19,727 nt of DNA. Source: an uncultured Eubacteriales bacterium (GTDB taxonomy: Bacteria; Bacillota; Clostridia; Oscillospirales; Oscillospiraceae). The first letter of the stretch is position 1. Each line of letters opens with the position of its first letter. The translations under genes and the position numbers were made by a program. The stretch covers positions 1-19,727 of the forward strand of contig URPU01000042.1 of the NCBI GenBank assembly GCA_900549865.1. Direction: 5' to 3'. Positions 13,662 through 19,529 of this stretch are shown here, piece after piece. The notes under the pieces are model-generated. The model worked only from the letters and a program-made list of their open reading frames with translations. It was not told where the DNA came from and searched no databases.

Positions 13662-15571
13662 GCCGGCTCCGGCCCCTGCGCCGCGGCTTCGCGCGCCTCC
13701 TTCGTCACGGCGCTCTCGCCGATACTGCGTCCACGCAAAGCCGCGGCCGTGCCGGGTCTCGTGTCCTGCTCCTCCGCGGAAAGGCTCACGGCAAGCTCAT
13801 CTTCGCCCAGCGCGCGGGCAAGCCCCGCGGCAAGCTTCTTCACGGCGGCAAGCTCGCGCGCCATTCCCGCGTTTTCGGCTATCCGCGCCATGACGAAGTC
13901 CTTCCGGTCGAAGTCCATCATTCCCAGGCAGGCCAGCGCCGCATCCGCGCGCGCCGGGTCGAAAAAGCCCGCAGAATAGAATTGCAGCGCCAGCTCGTTC
14001 TGGCTCATGCGGGAGTAGGGCGACGCCTTCACAGGCGTCACGGCCACGTCGAACACCGGCAGCCTGCACCCCATGTCCAGCTCCTCCAGCCCCGCGCGCG
14101 CCGTCTGCCTCTGCGGCAGAAGCCCCGCGTTCGAGCAGCTTATGAATTCCATCCCGCCGCTTTCGCCCATTATGCGGAAATACCGCGGCACGTCGTAGAA
14201 CTGGCGTATCAGCTCTATCACCATCAGTATCACCTTTTTATACGCGCGGTAGGCGGATTTGCTTCCGTCTCGCGACAGCTTGCTTCCGGCCTCCTGCATG
14301 GCCGCGATGGCCGAGGCCGCCGTCGCCCCGCCTGTCGTGCCGCCGGAGGACACGTCGCGGTTGCCGGTCGTCTCCTTCAGCTCGTCTATCTTGTTGTTCA
14401 GCACCGTCACGTATATCCCGTCAAGGCTGCTTGAGCGCACCGGCAGTATGCTGTCCTGACCGAGCGAGCCGTCCACGTGCACGAAGTCCTTCGTCAGATC
14501 GCCGTACTCCGCCTCGTTCACGCTTCCGTCGTTTCTTATAAAATGCCGTGGCTTGCAGTTGAACAGCATGTTCTGCATTATGGCCTGATCGCCCCTGTCG
14601 ATGTACTCCTGCGTGTTCTTCCCCACGTCGATATACCCGAAGCCGCAGGGCGTGCCCTTGCTTCTGAACATCGGGTCGAATACGAAGGGATACAGCCCGT
14701 GCTCATACCAGCCCGCCTCCGCCGGTGCGGGGCGTAGGATCGCGCCCGTCTCGTCCGTGACGGCCCCTCGCTCGTTCTCGGTGGCAAAAAGCGGCTCGTC
14801 CTGCCCGGCGATGAACTTGCAGTAGTGCAGCACCGTTCTCCTGCCCTGCCGCTTTTTATAGTACCAGTCCACCACGACGCTTTTCTCCGCCGTGTCCACG
14901 CTGTCGTCATAGATATAGCGCGCCACGTCCATCACCGGCGCGGACAGTCTCCCGCGAAGCTGCGGGTACTCCTCCTCAAGAAGTGCGTTGTCGCGCAGGC
15001 TCACATAGAAAAGGTTCCTGCTCTGCTGGATGTCGGTCACGCCGCTTTCCCAGAAAAGGTTTATGACGTCCGTCTGCACGATGTCTATCTCGCCGAGGCC
15101 GTTGAGCTTCGCCGCATCCCAGAACACGCCGTACACCCCCGTGCCGGATATGAGCTTGTCGTCCGTCACGCCGGAATACACACTTTCAAAGTCGCACTCG
15201 TCCAGCACCACCGGCACCACGGCCGACAGCATTTCCGCCTGCGCGCTGTCGCCCTGCTCGCGCGGGAGTATGCTCGCCGCGGGGAAGGCGTCCATGGCGT
15301 CGGCGTGCTTGTTGGCGATGGCGTTGAAAAGCCACGCGCTCACGGGCTCTATCTGCTCGCGCTCGCCGCCGCGGCGGCGCAGGCACTCCCACTGGCGCAG
15401 CTTGTACCACTGCTGGTTGTCGATTATGCGCTTTTCAAGATTTGCCTTGCCCGCCTTGTATTTCAGCAGCGTCTGATACGCCGCGCGCACCTCGTCCGGC
15501 CCTATGGGCGCGGCAGCCTGGCGGCCGTCCTGCGGCGTTTCCCCCGCCGCGCCGGGATATATGTCAGTCAT
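13658..15571 (-). CDS. Portal protein
   Basis: This 637-residue protein has features of podovirus-type portals. It begins with a helical N-terminus (AAYQTLLKYKAGKANLEKRIIDNQQWYKLRQW) and EPVSAWLFNAIANKHADAMDAFP. A wing region follows (DDKLISGTGVYGVFWDAAKLNGLGEIDIVQTDVINLFWE). The clip/stem region includes VTVLNNKIDELKETTGNRDVSSG. The C-terminal domain has FYDVPRYFRIMG. Twelve copies would form the ring at one capsid vertex through which TerL pumps DNA. It overlaps terL by 8 bases and the protease gene by 4 bases. Its length is near that of other large short-tailed-phage portals. Confidence 0.85.
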   Translation of the reverse strand: MTDIYPGAAGETPQDGRQAAAPIGPDEVRAAYQTLLKYKAGKANLEKRIIDNQQWYKLRQWECLRRRGGEREQIEPVSAWLFNAIANKHADAMDAFPAASILPREQGDSAQAEMLSAVVPVVLDECDFESVYSGVTDDKLISGTGVYGVFWDAAKLNGLGEIDIVQTDVINLFWESGVTDIQQSRNLFYVSLRDNALLEEEYPQLRGRLSAPVMDVARYIYDDSVDTAEKSVVVDWYYKKRQGRRTVLHYCKFIAGQDEPLFATENERGAVTDETGAILRPAPAEAGWYEHGLYPFVFDPMFRSKGTPCGFGYIDVGKNTQEYIDRGDQAIMQNMLFNCKPRHFIRNDGSVNEAEYGDLTKDFVHVDGSLGQDSILPVRSSSLDGIYVTVLNNKIDELKETTGNRDVSSGGTTGGATAASAIAAMQEAGSKLSRDGSKSAYRAYKKVILMVIELIRQFYDVPRYFRIMGESGGMEFISCSNAGLLPQRQTARAGLEELDMGCRLPVFDVAVTPVKASPYSRMSQNELALQFYSAGFFDPARADAALACLGMMDFDRKDFVMARIAENAGMARELAAVKKLAAGLARALGEDELAVSLSAEEQDTRPGTAAALRGRSIGESAVTKEAREAAAQGPEPA

Positions 15572-16982
15572 GTATGATCTCCATTCTTTTCACAGGGCGT
15601 TTTGCGCCCAGAGTTTCGCCGTCTATGTCCAGCAGCAGCTTCAGCGCGCCGCCGGGGCGGTCCTTCGTCTCGTTCAGGCGCGGCTTTATCGGCCTTGACA
15701 TGAGGAAATACCGCGTCTCGTCGGCGATGTGATCCTCCCCGTCGCTGTCAAGGTCCTCCACGCGCTGCCCGTCGTATTGCAGCAGCGGCAGAGTGCGTAT
15801 GAACGCCGCACAGTTTTTGAACACGTACAGCATCGGATAACCGTTTTCGTCAAAGGCGAGGCGGTAGTGCAGCTGCATCCAGCCGGGAATGCGCGCATGG
15901 TCGCCGGGCGTGAAATATATCCCGTGGCGCGCGCTGCACGCGGCGATGCTCTCGCCCGACGAGCCGTCCCATATGGCGGGGTCGGCCACGCCGTTTATCT
16001 TCTTCCCCTTCAGCCAGCGGTGCTCGCGCTCGGTGCGCGCGATCTCCGAAAACACCTTGTCCGGCGTCCAGCGCACGCCCTCGTTTGGCGTGCCGGTGCA
16101 GCCGTACATCTCAAGTATCCTGTACGCCACGCCGTCAAAATCCACCGCCCACCAGCCGCATGAAAACGGCCTGTTGTACCCCCAGTCGAACGAGCGGTAT
16201 ATCCGCCAGTCCTCCGGTATCTCAAACGGCTCTATCACGTGCGTCCACCGGCGGTCGGCGTAATGCTCCGCCCGGTCATAAAAATCCTCGAAAAACTGCC
16301 CCATGTGCACGTCCCACGACCCGTCCAGCCACGCCTCTCTCAGCTTCGGCGGCAGCGCCTCAAGCTGCTTTATATAATCCGGCTGGGCGCGCATGAGCGC
16401 CTTGTTGTCGCGCACGCCTGCCGGGATGAAGCTGTACTCCTCCGCCCTTTCGCCGGGTTTAAAACGCCTGTCCACGAAAAGGCGCTTGACCCACTGGTGG
16501 CCTATGCCGCCGGGGTTGCATGTCAGATAGCAGCGCTTCGGCACGCCGTCAAGAGCGCCGCGCACGCACGCTGCCAGCACGCGGAACTGCTCCTCGGTGA
16601 GCTGGGTGGCCTCGTCTATATACATCACGTCGCACTCCGTTCCCTGAAAGTTCAGCAGATCCGCGTCGTTTGCGCAGTAGCGGAATATGATGCGGCTTGA
16701 ATTCGGCAGGCTTATCTCCTTGCGCGTGTCGTTGTAGCTGTAGCTTCCGCGCGGCAGCATCTGCAAAAAGGGCTTTATGTGGTTCGCGTACAGCTCCGGG
16801 TAGCTGCGGCGGATTATCATCTGCGTTATCCCCGGATACCGCGCCGCCATCAAAAGCGCGTTCACGCGCACGGCCCAGCTCTTCCCGCCGCCGCGCGCCC
16901 CGCCGTAGGCGACGTATTTGTGTCCGTCCGTGAGGAAGCGGCGCTGCTTTTCGTTCGGCGCGGGAATGCTTATTACCTGCAT
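15564..16982 (-). CDS. terL: Terminase large subunit (packaging ATPase-nuclease)
   Basis: The 472-residue protein carries both activities of TerL. The ATPase half has a Walker A motif GGARGGGKS at residues 27-35 and a Walker B motif VMYIDE at 119-124 with the catalytic Glu124. An adenine-binding-type Q13 lies in NEKQRRF and a TCNPGG coupling motif follows. The nuclease half has the acidic residues expected of an RNase H-like fold: RSFDWGY, VADPAIWDG and the C-terminal DGEDHIADETRY. It packages DNA through the portal encoded next. The start overlaps the end of the TerS-like gene by 10 bases. Family and function are clear. Confidence 0.95.
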   Translation of the reverse strand: MQVISIPAPNEKQRRFLTDGHKYVAYGGARGGGKSWAVRVNALLMAARYPGITQMIIRRSYPELYANHIKPFLQMLPRGSYSYNDTRKEISLPNSSRIIFRYCANDADLLNFQGTECDVMYIDEATQLTEEQFRVLAACVRGALDGVPKRCYLTCNPGGIGHQWVKRLFVDRRFKPGERAEEYSFIPAGVRDNKALMRAQPDYIKQLEALPPKLREAWLDGSWDVHMGQFFEDFYDRAEHYADRRWTHVIEPFEIPEDWRIYRSFDWGYNRPFSCGWWAVDFDGVAYRILEMYGCTGTPNEGVRWTPDKVFSEIARTEREHRWLKGKKINGVADPAIWDGSSGESIAACSARHGIYFTPGDHARIPGWMQLHYRLAFDENGYPMLYVFKNCAAFIRTLPLLQYDGQRVEDLDSDGEDHIADETRYFLMSRPIKPRLNETKDRPGGALKLLLDIDGETLGAKRPVKRMEIIHD

Positions 16983-17266
16983 TCCTCACCCGCGCCCCCC
17001 TCCGGCGGTACGACGTCGCCCTCTATGCGTATCACTATCCCCTCTCCTTCCCCGGCGCTTTCGTCCATCAGCTCCTTCAGATCCTTCAGCGCGCCCGTTA
17101 TCTGTCTGAGCACTCTTGCGTCCTCCGGGTCCGCGCGGCGTATGGCCTCGCCTATGAGGCGGGCCGCCGCCTCGGTCATCTCGTTTATGAGCCGCGCGCC
17201 GCGCGGCTGCTCCGTTTTCTTTTCCGCGTCTATCCCGCCGCCCGCCTCCTCCCCTTCGCCGCGCAT
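16973..17266 (-). CDS. Putative terminase small subunit
   Basis: The 97-residue product starts MRGEGEEAGGGIDAEKKTEQ. Its main segment is helical (ARLINEMTEAAARLIGEAIRRADPEDARVLRQITGALKDLKELMDE), followed by an acidic tail (IVIRIEGDVVPPEGGAGEE). Position directly before terL and the helical oligomerisation-type segment suggest TerS, which recognises phage DNA for packaging. No clear DNA-binding helix-turn-helix is visible, and it is short for a TerS. Its ATG overlaps the upstream stop as TGATG. It could instead be another small packaging-associated protein, with the true TerS missing. Confidence 0.5.
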   Translation of the reverse strand: MRGEGEEAGGGIDAEKKTEQPRGARLINEMTEAAARLIGEAIRRADPEDARVLRQITGALKDLKELMDESAGEGEGIVIRIEGDVVPPEGGAGEECR

Positions 17267-17634
17267 CAGTCGTACTTGCTCCACAGCATCTTTGCGATCA
17301 GGCAGTCCTCCCACCCGGCGCAGCAGTAGCGCGCCTTATACGGCGCGGCGCTCCCCGCAAAGGCGTTGCGTATGCCGCTGCCCTGCTCCACCCCCTCGCA
17401 GTAGATCACCTTTTTGTCCTCCGCCCTGTAAAACGGGCACTGTGCCTCGTAGCTGACAAAATGTCTCCCCATCTCCGCTGCCTCCTTCGCTTTTGTTCCC
17501 GTGCATCCCGCCGTGGCCAGCCATTCCGGCAGTACCGGCTCCGCGCCGCAGCCGGGCGCATCGTCCGCCGCGCCCACGGGATACCCGCGCGCCTCGGCCT
17601 GCCGTATGCCGCGCGCATCCCTTATCTGGACCAA
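17266..17634 (-). CDS. Small Cys-rich phage protein, first gene of the virion operon, with two possible starts
   Basis: The frame codes for 122 residues from a TTG at 17634 with GGAGG 6 bases upstream. It codes for 68 residues from an internal ATG at 17472 with AAGGAGG 8 bases upstream. The C-terminal part (CPFYRAEDKKVIYCEGVEQG ... RYCCAGWEDCLIAKMLWSKYD) resembles small four-cysteine proteins found near terminases in Firmicutes phages and may bind zinc. The extra N-terminal part (MVQIRDARGIRQAEARGYPVG...) is not recognised. Both ribosome sites look functional, so two products from one gene are possible. Its role is unknown; it could help packaging or regulate the operon it heads. Confidence 0.6.
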   Translation of the reverse strand: MVQIRDARGIRQAEARGYPVGAADDAPGCGAEPVLPEWLATAGCTGTKAKEAAEMGRHFVSYEAQCPFYRAEDKKVIYCEGVEQGSGIRNAFAGSAAPYKARYCCAGWEDCLIAKMLWSKYD

Positions 17635-17660
17635 TGCAGCCTCCGTTTGCTTTGTTTATT

Positions 17661-17675
17661 GTCACGTTTCGTGAC
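17661..17675. promoter_or_regulatory. Operator palindrome 1 (GTCACG-TTT-CGTGAC)
   Basis: This is a perfect inverted repeat with 6-base arms around TTT, lying between the leader hairpin and the TTG start at 17634. It is one of three near-identical palindromes in the divergent region and is probably bound by the XRE repressor at 17880-18224. Its place downstream of the virion promoter suggests looping or a roadblock. Confidence 0.7.
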
Positions 17676-17687
17676 TTATGATGTGTG

Positions 17688-17723
17688 AAAAAATCCCCGC
17701 GCAGAGCTTCGGGTCTCCGCCGG
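17688..17723 (-). terminator. Terminator/attenuator hairpin in the virion-operon leader
   Basis: On the minus strand, CCGGCGGAG pairs with CTCTGCGCGG: 9 base pairs with one bulged G and one G-U pair. The stem closes an 8-base loop and is followed by GGA and T6 (17688-17693). It lies about 35 bases past the predicted start of the virion transcript and before the first gene, so it could stop leaking transcription during lysogeny. A TGCTTTT run on the other side may make it partly bidirectional. Confidence 0.5.
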
Positions 17724-17741
17724 TGCTTTTCCCGTATTTGT

Positions 17742-17756
17742 GTCACGTCCTGTGAT
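17742..17756. promoter_or_regulatory. Operator palindrome 2 (GTCACG-TCC-TGTGAT)
   Basis: This imperfect copy of the operator lies directly downstream of the -10 box at 17764-17769, over the expected transcription start. Repressor bound here would block the virion promoter. Centre-to-centre distances are 81 bases to operator 1 and 97 to operator 3. Confidence 0.7.
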
Positions 17757-17763
17757 GATTTGG

Positions 17764-17793
17764 AGTATAGCATTATCCGGTGCTGAAAGTCAA
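17764..17793 (-). promoter_or_regulatory. Strong promoter for the virion operon
   Basis: On the minus strand, TTGACT (17793-17788) and TATACT (17769-17764) are 18 bases apart, and TGC precedes the -10 as an extended -10. It points toward the terminase and structural genes. Operator 2 covers its start site, so it is likely repressed in the lysogen. Confidence 0.75.
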
Positions 17794-17829
17794 TACCCGC
17801 GCCGGCAGTTTTTCAGAAAAAAATTTTGC

Positions 17830-17858
17830 TTTACAATTATCACGTTTTGTGATATTTT
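17830..17858 (+). promoter_or_regulatory. Promoter of the repressor/ImmA operon
   Basis: TTTACA (17830-17835) and TATTTT (17853-17858) are 17 bases apart with TGA before the -10. Operator 3 occupies the spacer and reaches the -10, so the repressor probably limits its own synthesis. Confidence 0.65.
17839..17853. promoter_or_regulatory. Operator palindrome 3 (ATCACG-TTT-TGTGAT)
   Basis: This palindrome lies in the spacer of the repressor promoter. Together with operators 1 and 2 it gives the consensus RTCACG-TYY-YGTGAY. Position within the promoter indicates autoregulation. Confidence 0.7.
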
Positions 17859-17879
17859 CTTTGCTGAGGTGATATGCAT

Positions 17880-18224
17880 ATGTCTTATTTCAGCGACACG
17901 CTCATCCATCTGCGCAAAAAGGCCGGGCTTTCCCAGCAGCAGCTTGCCGAGGCGACGGGGCTTTCCCGCAGTGCCATCGGCATGTATGAGACCGGCCGCC
18001 GTGAGCCGGACATGGACACACTGCGCCTGTTTTCCTCCTTCTTCGGCGTGGATATGAACACGCTCACCTCGCCGCAGACGGCCGCCGACGTGGAGCTTAG
18101 TGAGCTTTTGGAAACTCTGCGCAGCAGGGATGACATGCGAATGCTCTTCAAGCTTGCGAAGGACGCCACGCCCGACGACGTCCGCAAGGCCGTGAAGATC
18201 ATCGAGGCGCTTTATAATGACTGA
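17880..18224 (+). CDS. XRE-family repressor (CI/ImmR-like)
   Basis: From the ATG at 17880 the product has 114 residues. About residues 6-60 form a helix-turn-helix XRE domain: LIHLRKKAGLSQQQLAEATG and LSRSAIGMYETGRREPDMDTL. The helical C-terminal part (SELLETLRSRDDMRMLFKLAKDATPDDVRKAVKIIEALYND) is typical of short ImmR-type phage and ICE repressors that lack a LexA-like autocleavage domain. GAGGTGAT (17866-17873) fits the second ATG (17880) better than the first (17874). It probably binds the three palindromes to hold the virion operon off. It overlaps the downstream metallopeptidase gene by 8 bases, as in repressor/anti-repressor-protease pairs. Confidence 0.85.
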   Translation: MSYFSDTLIHLRKKAGLSQQQLAEATGLSRSAIGMYETGRREPDMDTLRLFSSFFGVDMNTLTSPQTAADVELSELLETLRSRDDMRMLFKLAKDATPDDVRKAVKIIEALYND

Positions 18225-18561
18225 CTATTACGTCCGCCTCGTCGCGCTGCCATTGCGCGTCGAGGGGGTGACGGTCCCGAATTCCGACGGCAGCTTCAGC
18301 GTGTATATAAACTCCGCCCTGCCGGAGGAACGGCGCACGCAGGTGCTTGAGCATGAGCTGCGCCATATCGCGGCAGAGCATTTTTATGTCGATATGCCCG
18401 TTGAGTGCATGGAGCGTCAGGCCGGCGGGGAGGCGCTCAACCTCGCGCTGCACCCGCCGCAGGGCAAGCTCGTCCACTTCACGTCGGAGGACGCCCTCGC
18501 CGGTTACGTCCGGCGTCTCGCCATGCAGTCCGGCGCCTCCCCCGCGTATCTTTTGCCGTGA
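18217..18561 (+). CDS. ImmA/IrrE-like metallopeptidase
   Basis: The 114-residue product contains the zinc-protease motif HELRH (HExxH, about residues 46-50) in VLEHELRHIAAEHFY, preceded by a beta region (VYINSALPEERRTQV). ImmA of ICEBs1 cleaves its partner repressor ImmR to trigger induction. Here the gene overlaps the repressor gene by 8 bases and shares its promoter, so it is the likely inducing protease. It is shorter than many ImmA proteins and may be a minimal form. No LexA/UmuD-like serine peptidase is visible in the pair, so induction probably depends on this enzyme. The activating signal is not shown by the sequence. Confidence 0.8.
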   Translation: MTDYYVRLVALPLRVEGVTVPNSDGSFSVYINSALPEERRTQVLEHELRHIAAEHFYVDMPVECMERQAGGEALNLALHPPQGKLVHFTSEDALAGYVRRLAMQSGASPAYLLP

Positions 18562-18607
18562 TAATAGCAAAAGCCATCATTGCCCGCTCCGGCTGGTATG
18601 ACAGCTC

Positions 18608-18725
18608 GCAAAATACACGTGTGCCCGGCGGGAAGCCCCGCCGGGCACAGCTTTAAGGCAGATGCGGCCTTACTCTCCTCTGGGCCGCGCCTGAAAAGGC
18701 ATGCCGGATGCCTCGACCCGGACAC
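18608..18725 (-). ncRNA. Putative small structured RNA ending at a GC-rich hairpin
   Basis: A minus-strand promoter (18732-18760) would start a transcript near 18725. It contains three stem-loops. The first is AGGCAT/ATGCCT with a CCGGC loop. The second is GCGGCC/GGCCGC with a purine-rich CAGAGGAGAGTAA loop, flanked by AGGC/GCCT. The third is a perfect 12-bp stem (18637-18648 with 18621-18632, loop of 4) followed by ACGTGTATTTTGC, a weak terminator tail. No known RNA family was recognised. On the plus strand the same stem may terminate the repressor/immA transcript. A weak GTG-started frame spans the region but lacks a ribosome site. Confidence 0.35.
18621..18648 (+). terminator. Perfect 12-bp hairpin downstream of the immA-like gene
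   Basis: GTGCCCGGCGGG pairs perfectly with CCCGCCGGGCAC around a 4-base loop, 60 bases after the immA-like stop. On the plus strand it is followed by AGCTTTAAGG, a very short T run, and on the minus strand by ACGTGTATTTTGC. It is a probable bidirectional, weakly U-tailed terminator. Confidence 0.5.
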
Positions 18726-18731
18726 GCTATC

Positions 18732-18760
18732 AATATATCAGATATGGAGATAAAATACAA
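18732..18760 (-). promoter_or_regulatory. Minus-strand promoter of the putative small RNA
   Basis: On the minus strand, TTGTAT (18760-18755) and TATATT (18737-18732) are 17 bases apart, with TGA directly before the -10 as an extended -10 element. No ribosome site with a convincing frame follows, which is why a non-coding product is proposed. Confidence 0.5.
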
Positions 18761-18789
18761 GAAAAAATTTACAGTATGGACAGATGCGC

Positions 18790-19095
18790 CTACACGTAAT
18801 GGATCATCGTCTCAAGCCGGTCGTAGACGGGTAAGCGGCGCTTGAGCTCCTCTGCAAGCTCCGGCGGCAGGTCGAGCGGCAGCTTCCCGCTGAGATATTC
18901 AACTGCGGCACTGACGGCGCGCGAGGCAAGCTCTATATCCTGATGTAGCAGAGGCTGATGCGTGGCGAGACGTGTATATGCCTGTTCGATAGCGTCGGGT
19001 GGGCTGTCCTCGGCCGATAGCCGGTACAGCACCGGCAGCGCGGCATATATAGCGGCGGACTCCTCCGCGGGCAAAACATATAATGTGTCGTTCAC
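18790..19095 (-). CDS. Hypothetical acidic helical protein
   Basis: I do not recognise this 101-residue protein. It starts at a GTG (19095) chosen because GGAGG lies 8 bases upstream; an in-frame ATG at 19125 has no such site. The sequence (NDTLYVLPAEESAAIYAALPVLYR ... LASRAVSAAVEYLSGKLPLDLPPELAEELKRRLPVYD) is soluble, alpha-helical and acidic, without transmembrane, catalytic or metal-binding motifs. Its base composition is phage-like or host-like GC-rich while its surroundings are AT-rich. It lies outside the virion operon, downstream of the putative small RNA locus. It could be a host gene, an accessory (moron) gene or part of an older element. Confidence 0.65.
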   Translation of the reverse strand: MNDTLYVLPAEESAAIYAALPVLYRLSAEDSPPDAIEQAYTRLATHQPLLHQDIELASRAVSAAVEYLSGKLPLDLPPELAEELKRRLPVYDRLETMIHYV

Positions 19096-19126
19096 AGCAA
19101 TTACCTCCTTTTTCTGGATACACAAA

Positions 19127-19155
19127 TATTAACATACAGCGTATTGCTGAGGCAA
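19127..19155 (-). promoter_or_regulatory. Candidate promoter of the 101-residue hypothetical gene
   Basis: TTGCCT (19155-19150) and TTAATA (19132-19127) are 17 bases apart on the minus strand, upstream of the GGAGG site at 19104-19108. A short inverted repeat ATTGC/GCAAT (19143-19156) overlaps the -35 and could be a regulator site. The -10 match is modest. Confidence 0.3.
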
Positions 19156-19252
19156 TTATCAATGCATATGAAATTTAGGCAGGAGTTTTGTGTAATATAA
19201 CGAATGTGCAGGTGAAAGCGCCAGAGTTCCATTTCTCTTTACTTTGATATTC

Positions 19253-19513
19253 TCACAGTTCCCGCATGATTTCCACAAACTGATCCAGCGTATCATCAAT
19301 TTCCCGCAATTCGTATTTCGTCCAGCCGTTCATGTATTCTAACATTGTGTCCTGCTGATACCGCCAGCAAGCGCCATTATACGGATACAAGAGTTTACCC
19401 GTGAATGGATGTTGAATTGCATGCGAGATTATATCTTGAGGGCAATTTACAGATGTGGGTAGATGCAGAAGATTCATTAGAGTTATAAAATGCAAGCAGC
19501 CTGTATGCTTCAT
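19253..19513 (-). CDS. Weak AT-rich ORF of 86 residues, possibly a gene fragment
   Basis: The frame encodes MKHTGCLHFITLMNLLHLP ... GKLLYPYNGACWRYQQDTMLEYMNGWTKYELREIDDTLDQFVEIMREL. The C-terminal half is protein-like (aromatic and acidic residues), whereas no ribosome site precedes the ATG at 19513 or the internal ATG nearby. The first ATG lies in the loop of a perfect 11-bp inverted repeat (19494-19529). It may be the 3' end of a truncated host gene. No family was recognised. Confidence 0.3.
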   Translation of the reverse strand: MKHTGCLHFITLMNLLHLPTSVNCPQDIISHAIQHPFTGKLLYPYNGACWRYQQDTMLEYMNGWTKYELREIDDTLDQFVEIMREL

Positions 19514-19529
19514 TACACACAGGCTGCTT
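19494..19529. repeat. Perfect 11-bp inverted repeat around the start of the 86-residue ORF
   Basis: AAGCAGCCTGT (19494-19504) and ACAGGCTGCTT (19519-19529) are exact reverse complements with a 14-base loop. The stem could be a terminator for plus-strand transcripts (followed by AATCAAATTTATTAT), a translation-blocking structure or the end of a small mobile repeat. Confidence 0.6.

Larger units (their letters stand above)
284..18561. mobile_element. Prophage-like virion module with XRE/ImmA switch (no integrase or replication genes seen)
   Basis: This span holds packaging, head, tail, adhesion and lysis genes on the minus strand plus a divergent repressor/metallopeptidase pair. GC content is visibly far higher than in the flanks, which are AT-rich. 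Gene order terL-portal-protease-scaffold-capsid is classic for tailed phages. No tape measure, tail tube, sheath or baseplate gene is present, so a short-tailed particle is inferred. No integrase, recombinase, replication, Cro-like or antirepressor gene is encoded between these limits. I found no convincing att repeat, so the true ends are not defined. Confidence 0.85.

Noticed and set aside
17336..17773. 145-codon minus-strand frame spanning the control region
   Set aside because: It would start inside the promoter and run through operators and the leader hairpin; it overlaps the better-supported Cys-rich gene in another frame.
18504..18725. 73-codon minus-strand frame starting at GTG near the putative RNA start
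   Set aside because: No ribosome site; most of it covers hairpins and antisense of the immA-like gene. A leaderless start cannot be excluded but has no support.
18649..18725. Resemblance of GGCAGATG and hairpins to an SRP RNA or a riboswitch aptamer
   Set aside because: The conserved SRP core (GGAAGGAAGCAG-like) is missing, and no consensus core of the riboswitch classes I considered (THF, TPP, FMN, SAM, c-di-GMP) fits.
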